Shown here in pieces: positions 16,421 to 25,252 of a DNA stretch of 45,229 bases. Below the pieces are notes generated by a model. The model had not been told where the DNA came from, ran no database searches, and saw only the letters and a list, made by a program, of their open reading frames with translations. How positions within the stretch are numbered: position 1 is the stretch's first letter; each line of letters starts with the position of its first letter. Made by a program: the position numbers and the translations under genes. This DNA is from Pseudomonas sp. GM48 (GTDB lineage: Bacteria; Pseudomonadota; Gammaproteobacteria; Pseudomonadales; Pseudomonadaceae), in NCBI RefSeq assembly GCF_000282335.1, contig NZ_AKJM01000039.1:1-45229 (forward strand), in the 5' to 3' direction.

Positions 16421-16816
16421 TTACTCGCGGGGCACCAGGTCCAGGCACACCGAATTGATGCAATAACGCAGACCGGTCGGCGGTGGGCCATCCGGGAACA
16501 CGTGGCCAAGGTGCGCGTCGCATTTGGCGCAGACCACTTCGGTGCGGATCATGCCGTGGCTGACATCACGGATTTCGGTCATGGCGCTTTCGCCGATTGG
16601 CGCATAGAAACTCGGCCAGCCGCAGCCGGAATCGAATTTGGTCGTGGAGTCGAACAGCGGTTCGTTACAGCAGATGCAGTGGTAGACACCGTCGGTTTTG
16701 GTGGCGTTGTATTTGCCGGAAAACGGACGTTCGGTGCCTTTGAGGCGGCACACGTTGTACTGCTCTGGATCGAGCATCGCCTTCCATTCTTCCAGGGTTT
16801 TTTCCAACTTTTCCAT
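16421..16816 (-). CDS. msrB: peptide-methionine (R)-S-oxide reductase MsrB
   Basis: This is a 131-residue enzyme that reduces the R form of methionine sulfoxide in proteins, using thioredoxin. The catalytic residue is Cys119 (GLRYCINS). Four zinc-binding cysteines are present as CxxC pairs (Cys47/Cys50 and Cys96/Cys99). GCGWPSF and [10 protein letters not shown] blocks are typical. The ATG at 16816 is preferred because GAGG lies seven bases before it; ATG 16819 and GTG 16822 are alternatives. In the leader, CCCGATC and GATCGGG (16842-16870) can pair, which may affect expression. It is divergent from alaA. Confidence 0.95.
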   Translation of the reverse strand: MEKLEKTLEEWKAMLDPEQYNVCRLKGTERPFSGKYNATKTDGVYHCICCNEPLFDSTTKFDSGCGWPSFYAPIGESAMTEIRDVSHGMIRTEVVCAKCDAHLGHVFPDGPPPTGLRYCINSVCLDLVPRE

Positions 16817-17042
16817 CATCACACCTCAGCGGCTGAAAAAGCCCGATCTGTACCTTTTCCACGGATCGGGCGGCACGTATGATTGCGCCTCGTCAAACGC
16901 CAGTCTGGCAGCCAGACCACGCGCATTCAAACGGAAATATGGGTGCTGCATCTCAAGGCGTCAGGCCTGTGTGAATACGCAGGATTCCCAGCACGGTTGT
17001 CCAAACGCCGTCTGGATCGTTCATTTTCGGGAACACATCGCC

Positions 17043-18254
17043 ATGCAGGTCAGCAAATCGAACAAGCTCGCCAACGTCTGCTACGACATTCGCGGCCCGG
17101 TGCTCAAGCACGCCAAACGCCTGGAAGAGGAAGGCCATCGCATCCTCAAGCTGAACATCGGCAACCCGGCGCCTTTTGGTTTCGAAGCGCCGGATGAAAT
17201 TCTCCAGGACGTGATCCGCAACCTGCCGACCGCCCAGGGTTATAGCGACTCCAAGGGCCTGTTTAGTGCGCGCAAGGCCGTGATGCAGTATTACCAGCAA
17301 AAGCAGGTAGAAGGCGTCGGCATTGAAGACATCTACCTGGGCAACGGCGTTTCCGAACTGATCGTGATGTCGATGCAGGCCCTGCTCAACAATGGCGACG
17401 AAGTGCTGGTGCCTGCGCCTGACTATCCATTGTGGACTGCAGCCGTGAGCCTGTCCGGCGGCAATCCGGTGCATTACCTGTGCGACGAGCAAGCCAATTG
17501 GTGGCCAGACCTGGCTGACATCAAGGCCAAGATCACCCCGAACACCAAGGCCCTGGTGATCATCAACCCGAACAACCCGACCGGCGCGGTGTACTCCAAG
17601 GAAGTGTTGCTGGGCATGCTGGAACTGGCCCGCCAGCACAATCTGGTGGTGTTCTCCGACGAGATCTACGACAAGATCCTCTACGACGATGCCGTGCACA
17701 TCTGCACCGCCTCCCTGGCGCCGGACCTGCTGTGCCTGACCTTCAACGGTCTGTCCAAGTCCTATCGCGTGGCCGGCTTCCGTTCCGGCTGGATTGCCAT
17801 TTCCGGCCCGAAACACCACGCCCAGAGCTACATCGAAGGCATCGACATGCTGGCGAACATGCGCCTGTGTGCCAACGTGCCGAGCCAGCACGCGATCCAG
17901 ACTGCCCTGGGTGGCTATCAGAGCATCAATGACCTGGTGCTGCCGCCGGGCCGCTTGCTCGAACAACGCAACCGCACCTGGGAGTTGCTCAACGACATTC
18001 CGGGCGTAAGCTGCGTCAAGCCGATGGGGGCGCTGTATGCATTCCCGCGGATCGACCCCAAGGTCTGCCCGATCCATAACGACGAAAAGTTCGTTCTCGA
18101 CCTGCTGCTCTCCGAGAAGCTGCTGGTGGTTCAAGGCACCGCATTCAACTGGCCATGGCCAGACCACTTCCGCGTCGTGACCCTGCCCCGTGTCGATGAC
18201 CTGGACATGGCCATTGGACGCATCGGCAACTTCCTCAAGTCCTACCGCCAGTAA
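17043..18254 (+). CDS. alaA: alanine-synthesising aminotransferase AlaA-like
   Basis: This is a 403-residue PLP-dependent class I/II aminotransferase that is expected to make alanine from pyruvate and glutamate. The PLP lysine is Lys239 in NGLSKSYRVAGFRSGW. NPNNPTGAVYS and FSDEIYDK carry the other cofactor contacts. Length and near-uniform similarity to E. coli AlaA in the motifs support the name. I chose the ATG at 17043 (MQVSKSNKLANVCYDIRGP), which is where the family starts; the open frame extends further upstream without family sequence. A strong stem-loop follows the stop. Confidence 0.92.
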   Translation: MQVSKSNKLANVCYDIRGPVLKHAKRLEEEGHRILKLNIGNPAPFGFEAPDEILQDVIRNLPTAQGYSDSKGLFSARKAVMQYYQQKQVEGVGIEDIYLGNGVSELIVMSMQALLNNGDEVLVPAPDYPLWTAAVSLSGGNPVHYLCDEQANWWPDLADIKAKITPNTKALVIINPNNPTGAVYSKEVLLGMLELARQHNLVVFSDEIYDKILYDDAVHICTASLAPDLLCLTFNGLSKSYRVAGFRSGWIAISGPKHHAQSYIEGIDMLANMRLCANVPSQHAIQTALGGYQSINDLVLPPGRLLEQRNRTWELLNDIPGVSCVKPMGALYAFPRIDPKVCPIHNDEKFVLDLLLSEKLLVVQGTAFNWPWPDHFRVVTLPRVDDLDMAIGRIGNFLKSYRQ

Positions 18255-18262
18255 GCGGCCAG

Positions 18263-18296
18263 TCACCGTGCGACGCTCCCGTACGTCGCACGGTGA
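18263..18296 (+). terminator. terminator after alaA
   Basis: TCACCGTGCGACG (18263-18275) and CGTCGCACGGTGA (18284-18296) form a perfect 13-base-pair GC-rich stem with an 8-base loop. The following bases are only moderately T-rich (TTCATT). Bases 18297-18497 hold nothing else that I can identify. Confidence 0.65.
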
Positions 18297-18497
18297 TTCA
18301 TTCAGCAACACACGTATGCGCTCCGCCGATGGCAGCTACTTCGCTTCCTGCCGGATAACACCTTGCCTGCTTGCGCCTAACAAAGGCTGGGGCACTCGAC
18401 GTTATTTGACTGACAAACACTTCCCGCACTCGCGTCGGAAATGCCCTGCAAGCAGCTAGACTGTTGCCGTAGGACACAGTTTGAAATAGTCACCCGG

Positions 18498-18526
18498 TTG
18501 AATACCCCGGTGCAGCACCTTATATA
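18498..18526 (+). promoter_or_regulatory. candidate sigma-70 promoter of htpX
   Basis: TTGAAT (18498-18503) and TATATA (18521-18526) are separated by 17 bases, 46 bases before the htpX start. C-rich blocks nearby (18505 and 18527) recall heat-shock promoters, but their spacing to a TTGAAA box at 18481 is too long for the sigma-32 consensus. Confidence 0.45.
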
Positions 18527-18571
18527 CCCCGCAGTACGCTACATATTTAGCATGAGGAGATTTCTACAACC

Positions 18572-19462
18572 ATGATGCGCATCCTGCTGTTCTTGGCCAC
18601 TAACCTGGCGGTCGTGCTGATTGCCAGCATCACCCTGAGCCTTTTCGGCTTCAACGGGTTCATGGCGGCCAACGGGGTTGATCTCAACCTCAATCAGCTG
18701 CTGATTTTCTGTGCGGTCTTTGGTTTCGCCGGTTCGCTGTTCTCGCTGTTCATCTCCAAGTGGATGGCGAAGATGAGCACCAGCACCCAGATCATCACCC
18801 AGCCACGCACCCGTCACGAGCAATGGCTGCTGCAAACCGTCGAGCAACTGTCCCGCGAAGCCGGGATCAAGATGCCCGAAGTCGGTATCTTCCCGGCCTA
18901 CGAGGCGAATGCCTTCGCCACCGGCTGGAACAAGAACGACGCGCTGGTCGCGGTCAGCCAGGGTTTGCTCGAGCGCTTCTCGCCGGATGAAGTGAAAGCC
19001 GTTCTGGCCCACGAAATCGGCCACGTAGCCAACGGCGACATGGTTACCCTGGCATTGATCCAGGGCGTGGTGAACACCTTCGTGATGTTCTTCGCACGGA
19101 TCATCGGCAATTTCGTCGACAAAGTGATCTTCAAGAACGAAGAAGGCCAGGGCATTGCCTACTACGTAGCGACCATCTTCGCCGAACTGGTTCTGGGCAT
19201 CCTGGCCAGCGCCATCGTCATGTGGTTCTCGCGCAAGCGGGAATTCCGCGCCGATGAAGCAGGTGCAAACCTGGCCGGCACCGCCGCGATGATTGGCGCC
19301 CTGCAACGCCTGCGGGCGGAACAGGGGCTGCCGGTGCACATGCCCGACACCCTGAACGCCTTCGGCATCAACGGTGGCATCAAGCAAGGGTTTGCCCGCA
19401 TGTTCATGAGCCACCCGCCGCTGGAAGAGCGTATCGACGCCCTGGCTCGTCGCCGCGGCTAA
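18572..19462 (+). CDS. htpX: membrane zinc protease HtpX
   Basis: This 296-residue inner-membrane metalloprotease takes part in quality control of membrane proteins. Two N-terminal membrane helices (about 4-24 and 34-55) are followed by the cytosolic catalytic site HEIGH at residues 147-151 (His147, Glu148, His151). Two further hydrophobic segments (about 158-178 and 195-215) and the later [10 protein letters not shown] block with the third zinc ligand complete the family pattern. GAGGAG lies 12 bases before the first ATG; a second ATG follows at once. A classical terminator follows. Confidence 0.96.
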   Translation: MMRILLFLATNLAVVLIASITLSLFGFNGFMAANGVDLNLNQLLIFCAVFGFAGSLFSLFISKWMAKMSTSTQIITQPRTRHEQWLLQTVEQLSREAGIKMPEVGIFPAYEANAFATGWNKNDALVAVSQGLLERFSPDEVKAVLAHEIGHVANGDMVTLALIQGVVNTFVMFFARIIGNFVDKVIFKNEEGQGIAYYVATIFAELVLGILASAIVMWFSRKREFRADEAGANLAGTAAMIGALQRLRAEQGLPVHMPDTLNAFGINGGIKQGFARMFMSHPPLEERIDALARRRG

Positions 19463-19480
19463 GAGGCTCCACCGCAAATG

Positions 19481-19511
19481 AAAAGGCCCGCAGCGATGCG
19501 GGCCTTTTTTG
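19481..19511 (+). terminator. intrinsic terminator after htpX
   Basis: AAAGGCCCGCA and TGCGGGCCTTTTTT form a strong stem with a four-base loop and a T run, 20 bases after the htpX stop. Confidence 0.9.
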
Positions 19512-19540
19512 TCTGCTTGAATACTTCGGTGTGTTTCAGG

Positions 19541-19615
19541 GCCTCTTCGCGGGCAAGCCCGCTCCCACAGGGGATCGCGGTCAAATGTGGGAGCGGGCTT
19601 GCTCGCGAAGGGGCC
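19541..19615. repeat. REP pair, inverted
   Basis: Two copies of the GGGAGCGGGCTTGC palindrome lie in opposite orientations (19544-19570 and 19586-19615), between the convergent htpX and tpm genes. The first copy has CGGGCAAG where most others have CGAGCAAG. Confidence 0.88.
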
Positions 19616-19633
19616 GGTGCTAACGACTAGATA

Positions 19634-20290
19634 TTATCGACTGGAAACCCGATACACCCGCTCCTCAAGTCGCGTCACACCCGCGTCCAGGAACTTCCCG
19701 CTTTCACTCAGTACGTCCTGATCCTCCAGAACCTTCAACGACCACGACCCACCCAACAATCGCTGCACCTCATCATCGAGTACGGCAAACGGCGGTCCGT
19801 CCATTTGTGCCTGGTCATAGTCCAAAGTGATCAATAATCCGCGACACTCTTTCGGCAATATGCGATTCAGGTGCGCGGCATATTGCTCACGCATCTTCGG
19901 TGGCAATGCAATCAGCGCGGCGCGATCATAGAGCGCAGAGCAGTCAGCAACGTCGCCTGCCGTCAGCTCGAAGAAATCGCCGCACCACAGCTCAATGGAA
20001 CCTGCCCGATAGACCTTGAAAGGCCCCTGCTCACTGACGGCCGGATCAAAGCCATGCTCGCTGAAAAACTCCTCGACGGCTTTTTCCGACAGTTCGACTC
20101 CCAGGACCTCATGGCCTTGATGGGCGAGCCAAAGCAAATCCAGGCTTTTTCCACATAACGGCACCAACACGCGTGCCCCTTCTTCAAGGCTTAACGCTGG
20201 CCAGAACCGCTTCAGATGAGGGTTCACCTGCGGCAGGTGAAAGCCGATCTGATTCGCCGCCCATTTCTTGTGCCAAAACTCAGGCTGCAT
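19634..20290 (-). CDS. tpm: thiopurine S-methyltransferase
   Basis: This is a 218-residue SAM-dependent methyltransferase. The start [18 protein letters not shown] and the block [16 protein letters not shown] (SAM-binding motif I) are characteristic of bacterial thiopurine methyltransferases, which in Pseudomonas can also methylate selenium and tellurium oxyanions. ATG 20290 is chosen because the family begins there; the in-frame ATG at 20314 adds eight unrelated residues. It is divergent from the dioxygenase gene. Confidence 0.93.
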   Translation of the reverse strand: MQPEFWHKKWAANQIGFHLPQVNPHLKRFWPALSLEEGARVLVPLCGKSLDLLWLAHQGHEVLGVELSEKAVEEFFSEHGFDPAVSEQGPFKVYRAGSIELWCGDFFELTAGDVADCSALYDRAALIALPPKMREQYAAHLNRILPKECRGLLITLDYDQAQMDGPPFAVLDDEVQRLLGGSWSLKVLEDQDVLSESGKFLDAGVTRLEERVYRVSSR

Positions 20291-20358
20291 AATTAACCCC
20301 GAAAATTCGATCAAAACACCCTAAAACTTATATTAGATTTAGATTAATGATCTGACTG

Positions 20359-20373
20359 AAGATGTTGCATCTT
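20359..20373. promoter_or_regulatory. inverted repeat in the tpm/dodA divergent region
   Basis: AAGATG-TTG-CATCTT is a perfect 6-base inverted repeat 20 bases before the dioxygenase start, next to the AT-rich stretch TTAGATTTAGATTAATGATC. It may be an operator or a leader hairpin. No cognate regulator is adjacent. Confidence 0.25.
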
Positions 20374-20392
20374 AACTCTCAGGAGCTCATTC

Positions 20393-21160
20393 ATGTTCCC
20401 CAGCCTGTACATATCCCATGGCTCCCCGATGCTCGCCCTGGAGCCCGGCGCCAGCGGGCCGGCACTCGCTCGCCTGGCTGCCGAGATCTCCAGACCCAAG
20501 GCCATCGTGATTGTTTCTGCGCACTGGGAAAGCAATGAGCTGTTGGTCAGCGGCAACCCACAACCGGAAACCTGGCATGACTTCGGCGGCTTCCCCAAGG
20601 CCCTTTTCGAGGTCGAGTACCCGGCACCCGGCAATCCACGACTCGCCACAGAGGTTGCCGGGTTATTGAAAACCGCTGGCTTGCCTGCGCGTATCGACAG
20701 CAATCGGCCTTTCGACCATGGCGTCTGGGTGCCTTTATCGTTGATGTACCCTCGAGCCGACATCCCGATTGTTCAGGTTTCACTGCCCACCCGTGGCGGC
20801 CCCGCTCTGCAGACCCGCGTTGGCCACGCGCTGGCCAGCCTGCGCGAGCACGGCGTGCTGCTGATCGGCTCCGGCAGCATCACTCACAACCTGCGGGAAC
20901 TGGACTGGCATGCCGGCCCCGAGAGCGTTGAGCCTTGGGCCCAGGCGTTCCGCGACTGGATGATCGAGAAACTCGCAGCGAACGACGAGGCCGCGCTGCA
21001 CGACTATCGCGCACAGGCGCCAAACGCTGTACGCAATCATCCGAGTGATGAGCACTTGTTGCCGTTGTACTTTGCCCGCGCTGCCGGGGGGCAGTTCAGC
21101 GTTGCTCACCAAGGGTTCACCATGGGGGCGCTGGGCATGGATATTTACCGCTTCGGCTGA
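20393..21160 (+). CDS. extradiol ring-cleavage dioxygenase, DODA/YgiD type
   Basis: This is a 255-residue member of the class III extradiol dioxygenase family related to plant and bacterial 4,5-DOPA dioxygenase. Metal-binding histidines are seen in YISHGSP (His9), SAHWESNE, and GSGSITHNL, with a further histidine in FDHGVWVPL. The true substrate in Pseudomonas is not known; other YgiD-like proteins open catechol rings such as L-DOPA. AGGAG precedes the ATG at a good distance. A REP pair and a terminator follow. Confidence 0.88.
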   Translation: MFPSLYISHGSPMLALEPGASGPALARLAAEISRPKAIVIVSAHWESNELLVSGNPQPETWHDFGGFPKALFEVEYPAPGNPRLATEVAGLLKTAGLPARIDSNRPFDHGVWVPLSLMYPRADIPIVQVSLPTRGGPALQTRVGHALASLREHGVLLIGSGSITHNLRELDWHAGPESVEPWAQAFRDWMIEKLAANDEAALHDYRAQAPNAVRNHPSDEHLLPLYFARAAGGQFSVAHQGFTMGALGMDIYRFG

Positions 21161-21179
21161 CAGACAGACCGCGTCGCGG

Positions 21180-21270
21180 CCTTCGCGAGCAAGCCCGCTC
21201 CCACATTTGATCGCATTCTTTCTGAAGTAAAGCTGTCGTCTGTGGGAGCGGGCTTGCTCGCGAAGGGCGG
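21180..21270. repeat. REP pair, inverted
   Basis: CTTCGCGAGCAAGCCCGCTC at 21181 and its reverse complement starting at 21241 flank about 38 bases of unrelated sequence. The element is between the 3' ends of the dioxygenase and the DEAD-box helicase. Confidence 0.9.
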
Positions 21271-21306
21271 CGACACAAATCCATGGCCGACCACAAATCA
21301 GCAGGC

Positions 21307-21339
21307 AAAAAAAATCCCCGAACCAGTCGGGGATTTTTT
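21307..21339. terminator. bidirectional terminator between dodA and deaD
   Basis: AAAAAATCCCCGA and TCGGGGATTTTTT form a stem with T runs on both strands. It can end the minus-strand helicase transcript and stop read-through from the dioxygenase gene. Confidence 0.88.
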
Positions 21340-21367
21340 ATGTTCGATCAATCAGCCCGAAAGCGGA

Positions 21368-23041
21368 TCAATCTTCGCGGTAGCGACGCAGCTTCAACTG
21401 CTTACCGGCAACGCGAGTGTCCTTCAGCTTGGTCAGCAACTTCTCAAGACCATCTTCCGGCAGCTCAACGAGGCTGAAGCTGTCACGCACCTGGATGCGA
21501 CCGATGGCTTCACGCGCCAGACCACCTTCGTTGAGGATGGCGCCCAGCAGGTTCTTGGCGGCGATACCGTCACGCGCACCCAGCGCGGTACGGCAACGGG
21601 CACGGCCTTCGCCCAGTGGCATCGGAGCACGACGCTCGCGGTCACCACGCTCAGGACGATCACCGGAACGCTCAGGACGATCGCCACGCGGTGCATTGTT
21701 CGGCACCAGTGGACGTTCTTTCTCGATAGCGGCCAGGTTCAGCGCTTGACCGTTGGTAGCCTTGCGCAGCAGGGCTGCGGCCAGGGCACGCGGGCTGCAA
21801 CCGATGTCGGCAGTCAGGCGATCCAGCAGATCACCGTGAGTCGATTCGGCCTCAGCAACCAGTGGCGACAGGCTGTTGGTCAGTTTCTTGATGCGCGCAT
21901 CCAGAACAGCTTGAGCGTCTGGCAGGCGAACTTCAGCAACCTTTTGACCGGTTACACGCTCGATCACTTGCAGCATGCGGCGCTCGCGCGGAGTCACCAG
22001 CAGCAGTGCACGACCTTCGCGACCGGCACGGCCGGTACGGCCGATACGGTGAACGTAGGACTCTGGATCGTACGGCATGTCAACGTTGAACACGTGAGTG
22101 ATGCGCGGAACGTCCAGACCACGAGCGGCAACGTCGGTCGCCACAACGATGTCCAGACGGCCATCCTTGAGGGAGTCGATCACGCGCTCGCGCTGGTTCT
22201 GGGCGATGTCACCGTTCAGTGCAGCGGCTTTGTAGCCTTTGGCTTCCAGGGCACTGGCCAGATCCAGGGTCGCTTGCTTGGTGCGCACGAACATGATCAG
22301 GGCATCGAAATCTTCCACTTCCAGCAAGCTGAGAACGGCCGAAGTCTTCTGGTCAGCGTGAACCAGCAGGTGAGCCTGCTCGATCGCGGTAACGGTCTGG
22401 GTCTTGCTCTGAATCTTCACGTGCTTCGGATCGCGCAGGTGGCGTTCGGCGATGGCACGGATCGATTGAGGCAAAGTAGCCGAGAACAGTACGGTCTGAC
22501 GGGTTTCCGGCATGGCCTTGAAGATAACTTCCAGGTCGTCCATGAAGCCCAGCTTGAGCATTTCGTCGGCTTCGTCGAGAACCAGGTGGTTCACAGTCGC
22601 CAATACTTTTTCGTCGCGACGCAGGTGGTCGCACAGACGGCCCGGAGTGGCGACAACAATTTGTGCGCCATTACGGATTGCTTTCAGTTGTGGGCCCATC
22701 GGCGCGCCGCCGTAGACAGCCACAACAGTCACGCCCGGCATTTGCTTGGCGTAGGTTTCGAAAGCGGTTGCAACTTGTAGCGCCAACTCACGAGTTGGGG
22801 CCAGGATCAGAGCTTGCGGCTCGCGCTTGGACGGATCAATGCGGTGCAGAATTGGCAGAGCAAAGGCAGCGGTTTTACCGGTACCGGTTTGCGCCTGACC
22901 AATCATATCGTGACCGGCGAGAATGATCGGGATCGACTGCTGCTGAATGGCCGAAGGCTCTTCATAGCCGGTAGCGACTACTGCAGCGACAATATTTGGA
23001 TGAAGTTCAAGAGCGGCGAAGCCGCCGATTTCCTGGGTCAT
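21368..23041 (-). CDS. deaD: DEAD-box RNA helicase (DeaD/CsdA)
   Basis: This is a 557-residue ATP-dependent RNA helicase that is expected to act in ribosome assembly and mRNA turnover in the cold. The Q motif region, AQTGTGKT (motif I), PTRELA, LDEADEML (motif II), FSATLP and HRIGRTGR (motif VI) are all present. The C-terminal part has the DbpA-type RNA-binding fold (about 480-557) preceded by an arginine-rich linker (RPERSGDRPERGDRERR). I chose the ATG at 23041 (MTQEIGGFAALELH), where the helicase fold starts; the open frame continues 80 codons upstream without family sequence. A long leader is usual for cold-induced deaD genes. Confidence 0.95.
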   Translation of the reverse strand: MTQEIGGFAALELHPNIVAAVVATGYEEPSAIQQQSIPIILAGHDMIGQAQTGTGKTAAFALPILHRIDPSKREPQALILAPTRELALQVATAFETYAKQMPGVTVVAVYGGAPMGPQLKAIRNGAQIVVATPGRLCDHLRRDEKVLATVNHLVLDEADEMLKLGFMDDLEVIFKAMPETRQTVLFSATLPQSIRAIAERHLRDPKHVKIQSKTQTVTAIEQAHLLVHADQKTSAVLSLLEVEDFDALIMFVRTKQATLDLASALEAKGYKAAALNGDIAQNQRERVIDSLKDGRLDIVVATDVAARGLDVPRITHVFNVDMPYDPESYVHRIGRTGRAGREGRALLLVTPRERRMLQVIERVTGQKVAEVRLPDAQAVLDARIKKLTNSLSPLVAEAESTHGDLLDRLTADIGCSPRALAAALLRKATNGQALNLAAIEKERPLVPNNAPRGDRPERSGDRPERGDRERRAPMPLGEGRARCRTALGARDGIAAKNLLGAILNEGGLAREAIGRIQVRDSFSLVELPEDGLEKLLTKLKDTRVAGKQLKLRRYRED

Positions 23042-23464
23042 GGGTCTGCCTCTAAGTGCATCCGCAAAGACCCATGCTCCAAAGCTGCACATGCCGTGTT
23101 GAGACTCAAGAGTCGCCCTGGCAGCTTTGTCGGCGGGGATTTGCGAAAACGAATGAATGAAAAGAATCGTCAAGGAAGAGTCCGCTGGGCGGACGTGCAG
23201 CCGAAGCTGGCTTCGGGGAATTGCGCTACCTAAACGCGGCCCGGTTAAAGGCCGGCGCGCACTATACCGGAATTCGCCCAAAAAGGGAGTTTTTTTTATC
23301 GCAAATCCACTGGATACGCCGTTGTGTCACAGGCTTTGCGAATAATCCATCAGCCGTCTATTTTTCAAAGGCCCGGCCTTGCGGGTGACGGCGCTAAAAC
23401 GGTTCACCCTTTGCCGTGCCGACCGCCTGTCTGGCACGCCTTTCCTACCCCCGAGGATCGCTCC
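23042..23464. other. divergent intergenic region between deaD and the crotonase gene
   Basis: This is a 423-base gap with no convincing gene. On the deaD side it may hold a long 5' leader, as is known for cold-shock deaD/csdA mRNAs. I could not fix promoters or a specific regulatory motif. Confidence 0.4.
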
Positions 23465-24256
23465 ATGAATCAGCCCTGCTCCAGTCGAGTCAGCCGCGAA
23501 CGGCATGGTCATGTGTTCCTGATCGGTCTGGATCGGGTGGCCAAACGCAACGCCTTCGATCTCGACCTGCTCAACGCGTTGAGCCTGGCCTATGGCGAGT
23601 TCGAAGCCGACAGTGAAGCTCGGGTGGCGGTGGTATTCGCTCATGGCGAACACTTTACCGCCGGGCTCGATCTGGTCAATGCCAGCGCCACAATGGCAGA
23701 TGGCTGGCAGGTTCCGCCCGGCGGCTGCGATCCGTGGGGAGTGTTCGCAGGTCCCAGGGTCAGCAAACCGGTGATCGTCGCCGCCCAAGGGTATTGCCTG
23801 ACCATCGGCATCGAACTGATGCTGGCCGCCGACATCAACCTGTGTGCCAGCAACACCCGGTTCGCACAGATGGAAGTGCAACGCGGGCTCTTCCCGTTCG
23901 GCGGTGCCACCCTGCGCCTGCATCAAGTCTCAGGCTGGGGTAACGCCATGCGCTGGTTGCTGACCGGTGATGAATTCGACGCCCATGACGCCTTGCACCT
24001 GGGATTGGTGCAGGAAGTCATGGCCAGCGAGGATTTGCTGCCCCGGGCAATTGAACTGGCCGAGCGAATCGCCCGCCAGGCACCGCTTGGGGTCCAGGCG
24101 ACGCTGATGTCTGCGCGACAGGCCCGGTATGAAGGGGAAACCGCAGCGGCACAGGCGTTGCCTCTGCTAGTCAAGAAGTTGATGGCTAGCGAGGACGTCA
24201 AGGAAGGCGTGCGATCGATGGTTGAGCGGCGGCCTGGAGTCTTCAAAGGGATTTGA
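23465..24256 (+). CDS. enoyl-CoA hydratase/isomerase family protein (crotonase)
   Basis: This is a 263-residue crotonase-fold protein. The oxyanion-hole regions are visible as FAHGEHFTAGLDL (about 58-70) and AAQGYCLTIGIELMLAADI (about 105-123), with the following MEVQRGLFPFGG block where catalytic acids usually lie. The substrate cannot be told from the sequence; beta-oxidation or breakdown of other acyl-CoA compounds is likely. ATG 23465 has a weak GAGGATCGCTCC leader; the longer in-frame start at 23324 lies in non-family sequence. Confidence 0.88.
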   Translation: MNQPCSSRVSRERHGHVFLIGLDRVAKRNAFDLDLLNALSLAYGEFEADSEARVAVVFAHGEHFTAGLDLVNASATMADGWQVPPGGCDPWGVFAGPRVSKPVIVAAQGYCLTIGIELMLAADINLCASNTRFAQMEVQRGLFPFGGATLRLHQVSGWGNAMRWLLTGDEFDAHDALHLGLVQEVMASEDLLPRAIELAERIARQAPLGVQATLMSARQARYEGETAAAQALPLLVKKLMASEDVKEGVRSMVERRPGVFKGI

Positions 24257-24337
24257 TGGCCCCTTCGCGAGCAAGCCTGCTCCCACAGGTTTTGCGCAAA
24301 TCCCTGTGGGAGCGGGCTTGCTCGCGAAGGGGCCATC
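24255..24337. repeat. near-perfect long REP hairpin between convergent genes
   Basis: GATGGCCCCTTCGCGAGCAA starts at 24255 and its reverse complement ends at 24337. The arms of about 35 bases have only one clear mismatch (CCTGCTC against GAGCGGG). The first bases overlap the stop of the crotonase gene, and the repeat ends nine bases before the stop of the next convergent gene. It probably also serves as the terminator for both. Confidence 0.9.
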
Positions 24338-24346
24338 AGAAACAAC

Positions 24347-25102
24347 TCAAGTAGCTGGGCGAATGCACTTGATCAACGACTGCAACGAATACCCCAGGCG
24401 CGGCGCCAGCGCTTCGGCACGGGCGATCAAGCCGTCCATGTCCAGTTCCTGATCCAGCTCCGACGGCACAATCAGAATCACGTTGCCCTCCTTCACCGGC
24501 AGCTCCCAATAATGTCGGTGATACAAACCGCGCAACAATGCCGCGCCCAGGGGTTTTCCATCGTCGGTAGCCCACTGATTGATGACCAGCCAGCCACCGG
24601 AATTCAGGCGTTTCTGGCAGTTTTCCAGAAAGCTCCAGGCCAGATGACCGACACCCGGACCGACGTCGGTGTAAAGGTCGACGAAAATCAAGTCCGCCGA
24701 TTCGGCGGTGTCGAGCAGCTCCAGCGCATCGCCAACGCGGATGTACAGACGCGGGTCGTCATCCAGTCCCAGGTACTCGATGGCCAGGCGCGGTACGTCC
24801 GGGCGCAGTTCAATGGCTTCGACATCTTCCAGCGGCAGGAACTTGAGACAGGCCTGAGTCAGCGTACCGGCGCCGAGGCCGAGAAACAGCGCACTTTCCG
24901 GTTGATCGTGGCACAACGCACCGATCAGCATCGCCCGGGTGTAGTCGTACTCGAGCCAGCTCGGATCGGCGGTGAACACGCAGCTTTGCTCGATGGCGTC
25001 ACCGAACTCGAGAAAACGGTAATCGGCCACTTCCAGCACACGAATCACGCCGAACTCGTCCTGTACCTCGGCGAGCAGATGCTCGACGCGCTCCTCAGTC
25101 AT
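24347..25102 (-). CDS. spermidine synthase-like SAM-binding protein
   Basis: This is a 251-residue Rossmann-fold protein of the spermidine synthase (SpeE) superfamily. The nucleotide-binding motif FLGLGAGTLTQ is at about residues 93-103, followed by the acidic VEAIELRPDV and DLIFVDLYTDVG. It lacks the full set of polyamine-binding residues expected in true SpeE as far as I can judge, so it may be a methyltransferase-like relative rather than a polyamine enzyme. It starts at an ATG with a nearby AGGAG and stands alone on the minus strand. Confidence 0.8.
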   Translation of the reverse strand: MTEERVEHLLAEVQDEFGVIRVLEVADYRFLEFGDAIEQSCVFTADPSWLEYDYTRAMLIGALCHDQPESALFLGLGAGTLTQACLKFLPLEDVEAIELRPDVPRLAIEYLGLDDDPRLYIRVGDALELLDTAESADLIFVDLYTDVGPGVGHLAWSFLENCQKRLNSGGWLVINQWATDDGKPLGAALLRGLYHRHYWELPVKEGNVILIVPSELDQELDMDGLIARAEALAPRLGYSLQSLIKCIRPAT

Positions 25103-25252
25103 TTCATCTCCTGATCGTCACCGGGGCCGGCAACGCAATAACACCGCGTGTAGAGAGCGGCAAAGACGAGATTGTCGGCGAAGCGACGGGAACAGGTCAC
25201 GCACTAATTTGCTGATAACATGGACGTCCGAGCGAAAACACTAGAGACCGTG

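Noticed and set aside
18479..18510. Sigma-32 heat-shock promoter before htpX
   Set aside because: TTGAAA and CCCC are present but 18 bases apart, longer than the usual 11 to 16, and the -10 like block is not CCCCAT. A sigma-70 pair (TTGAAT-N17-TATATA) fits better.
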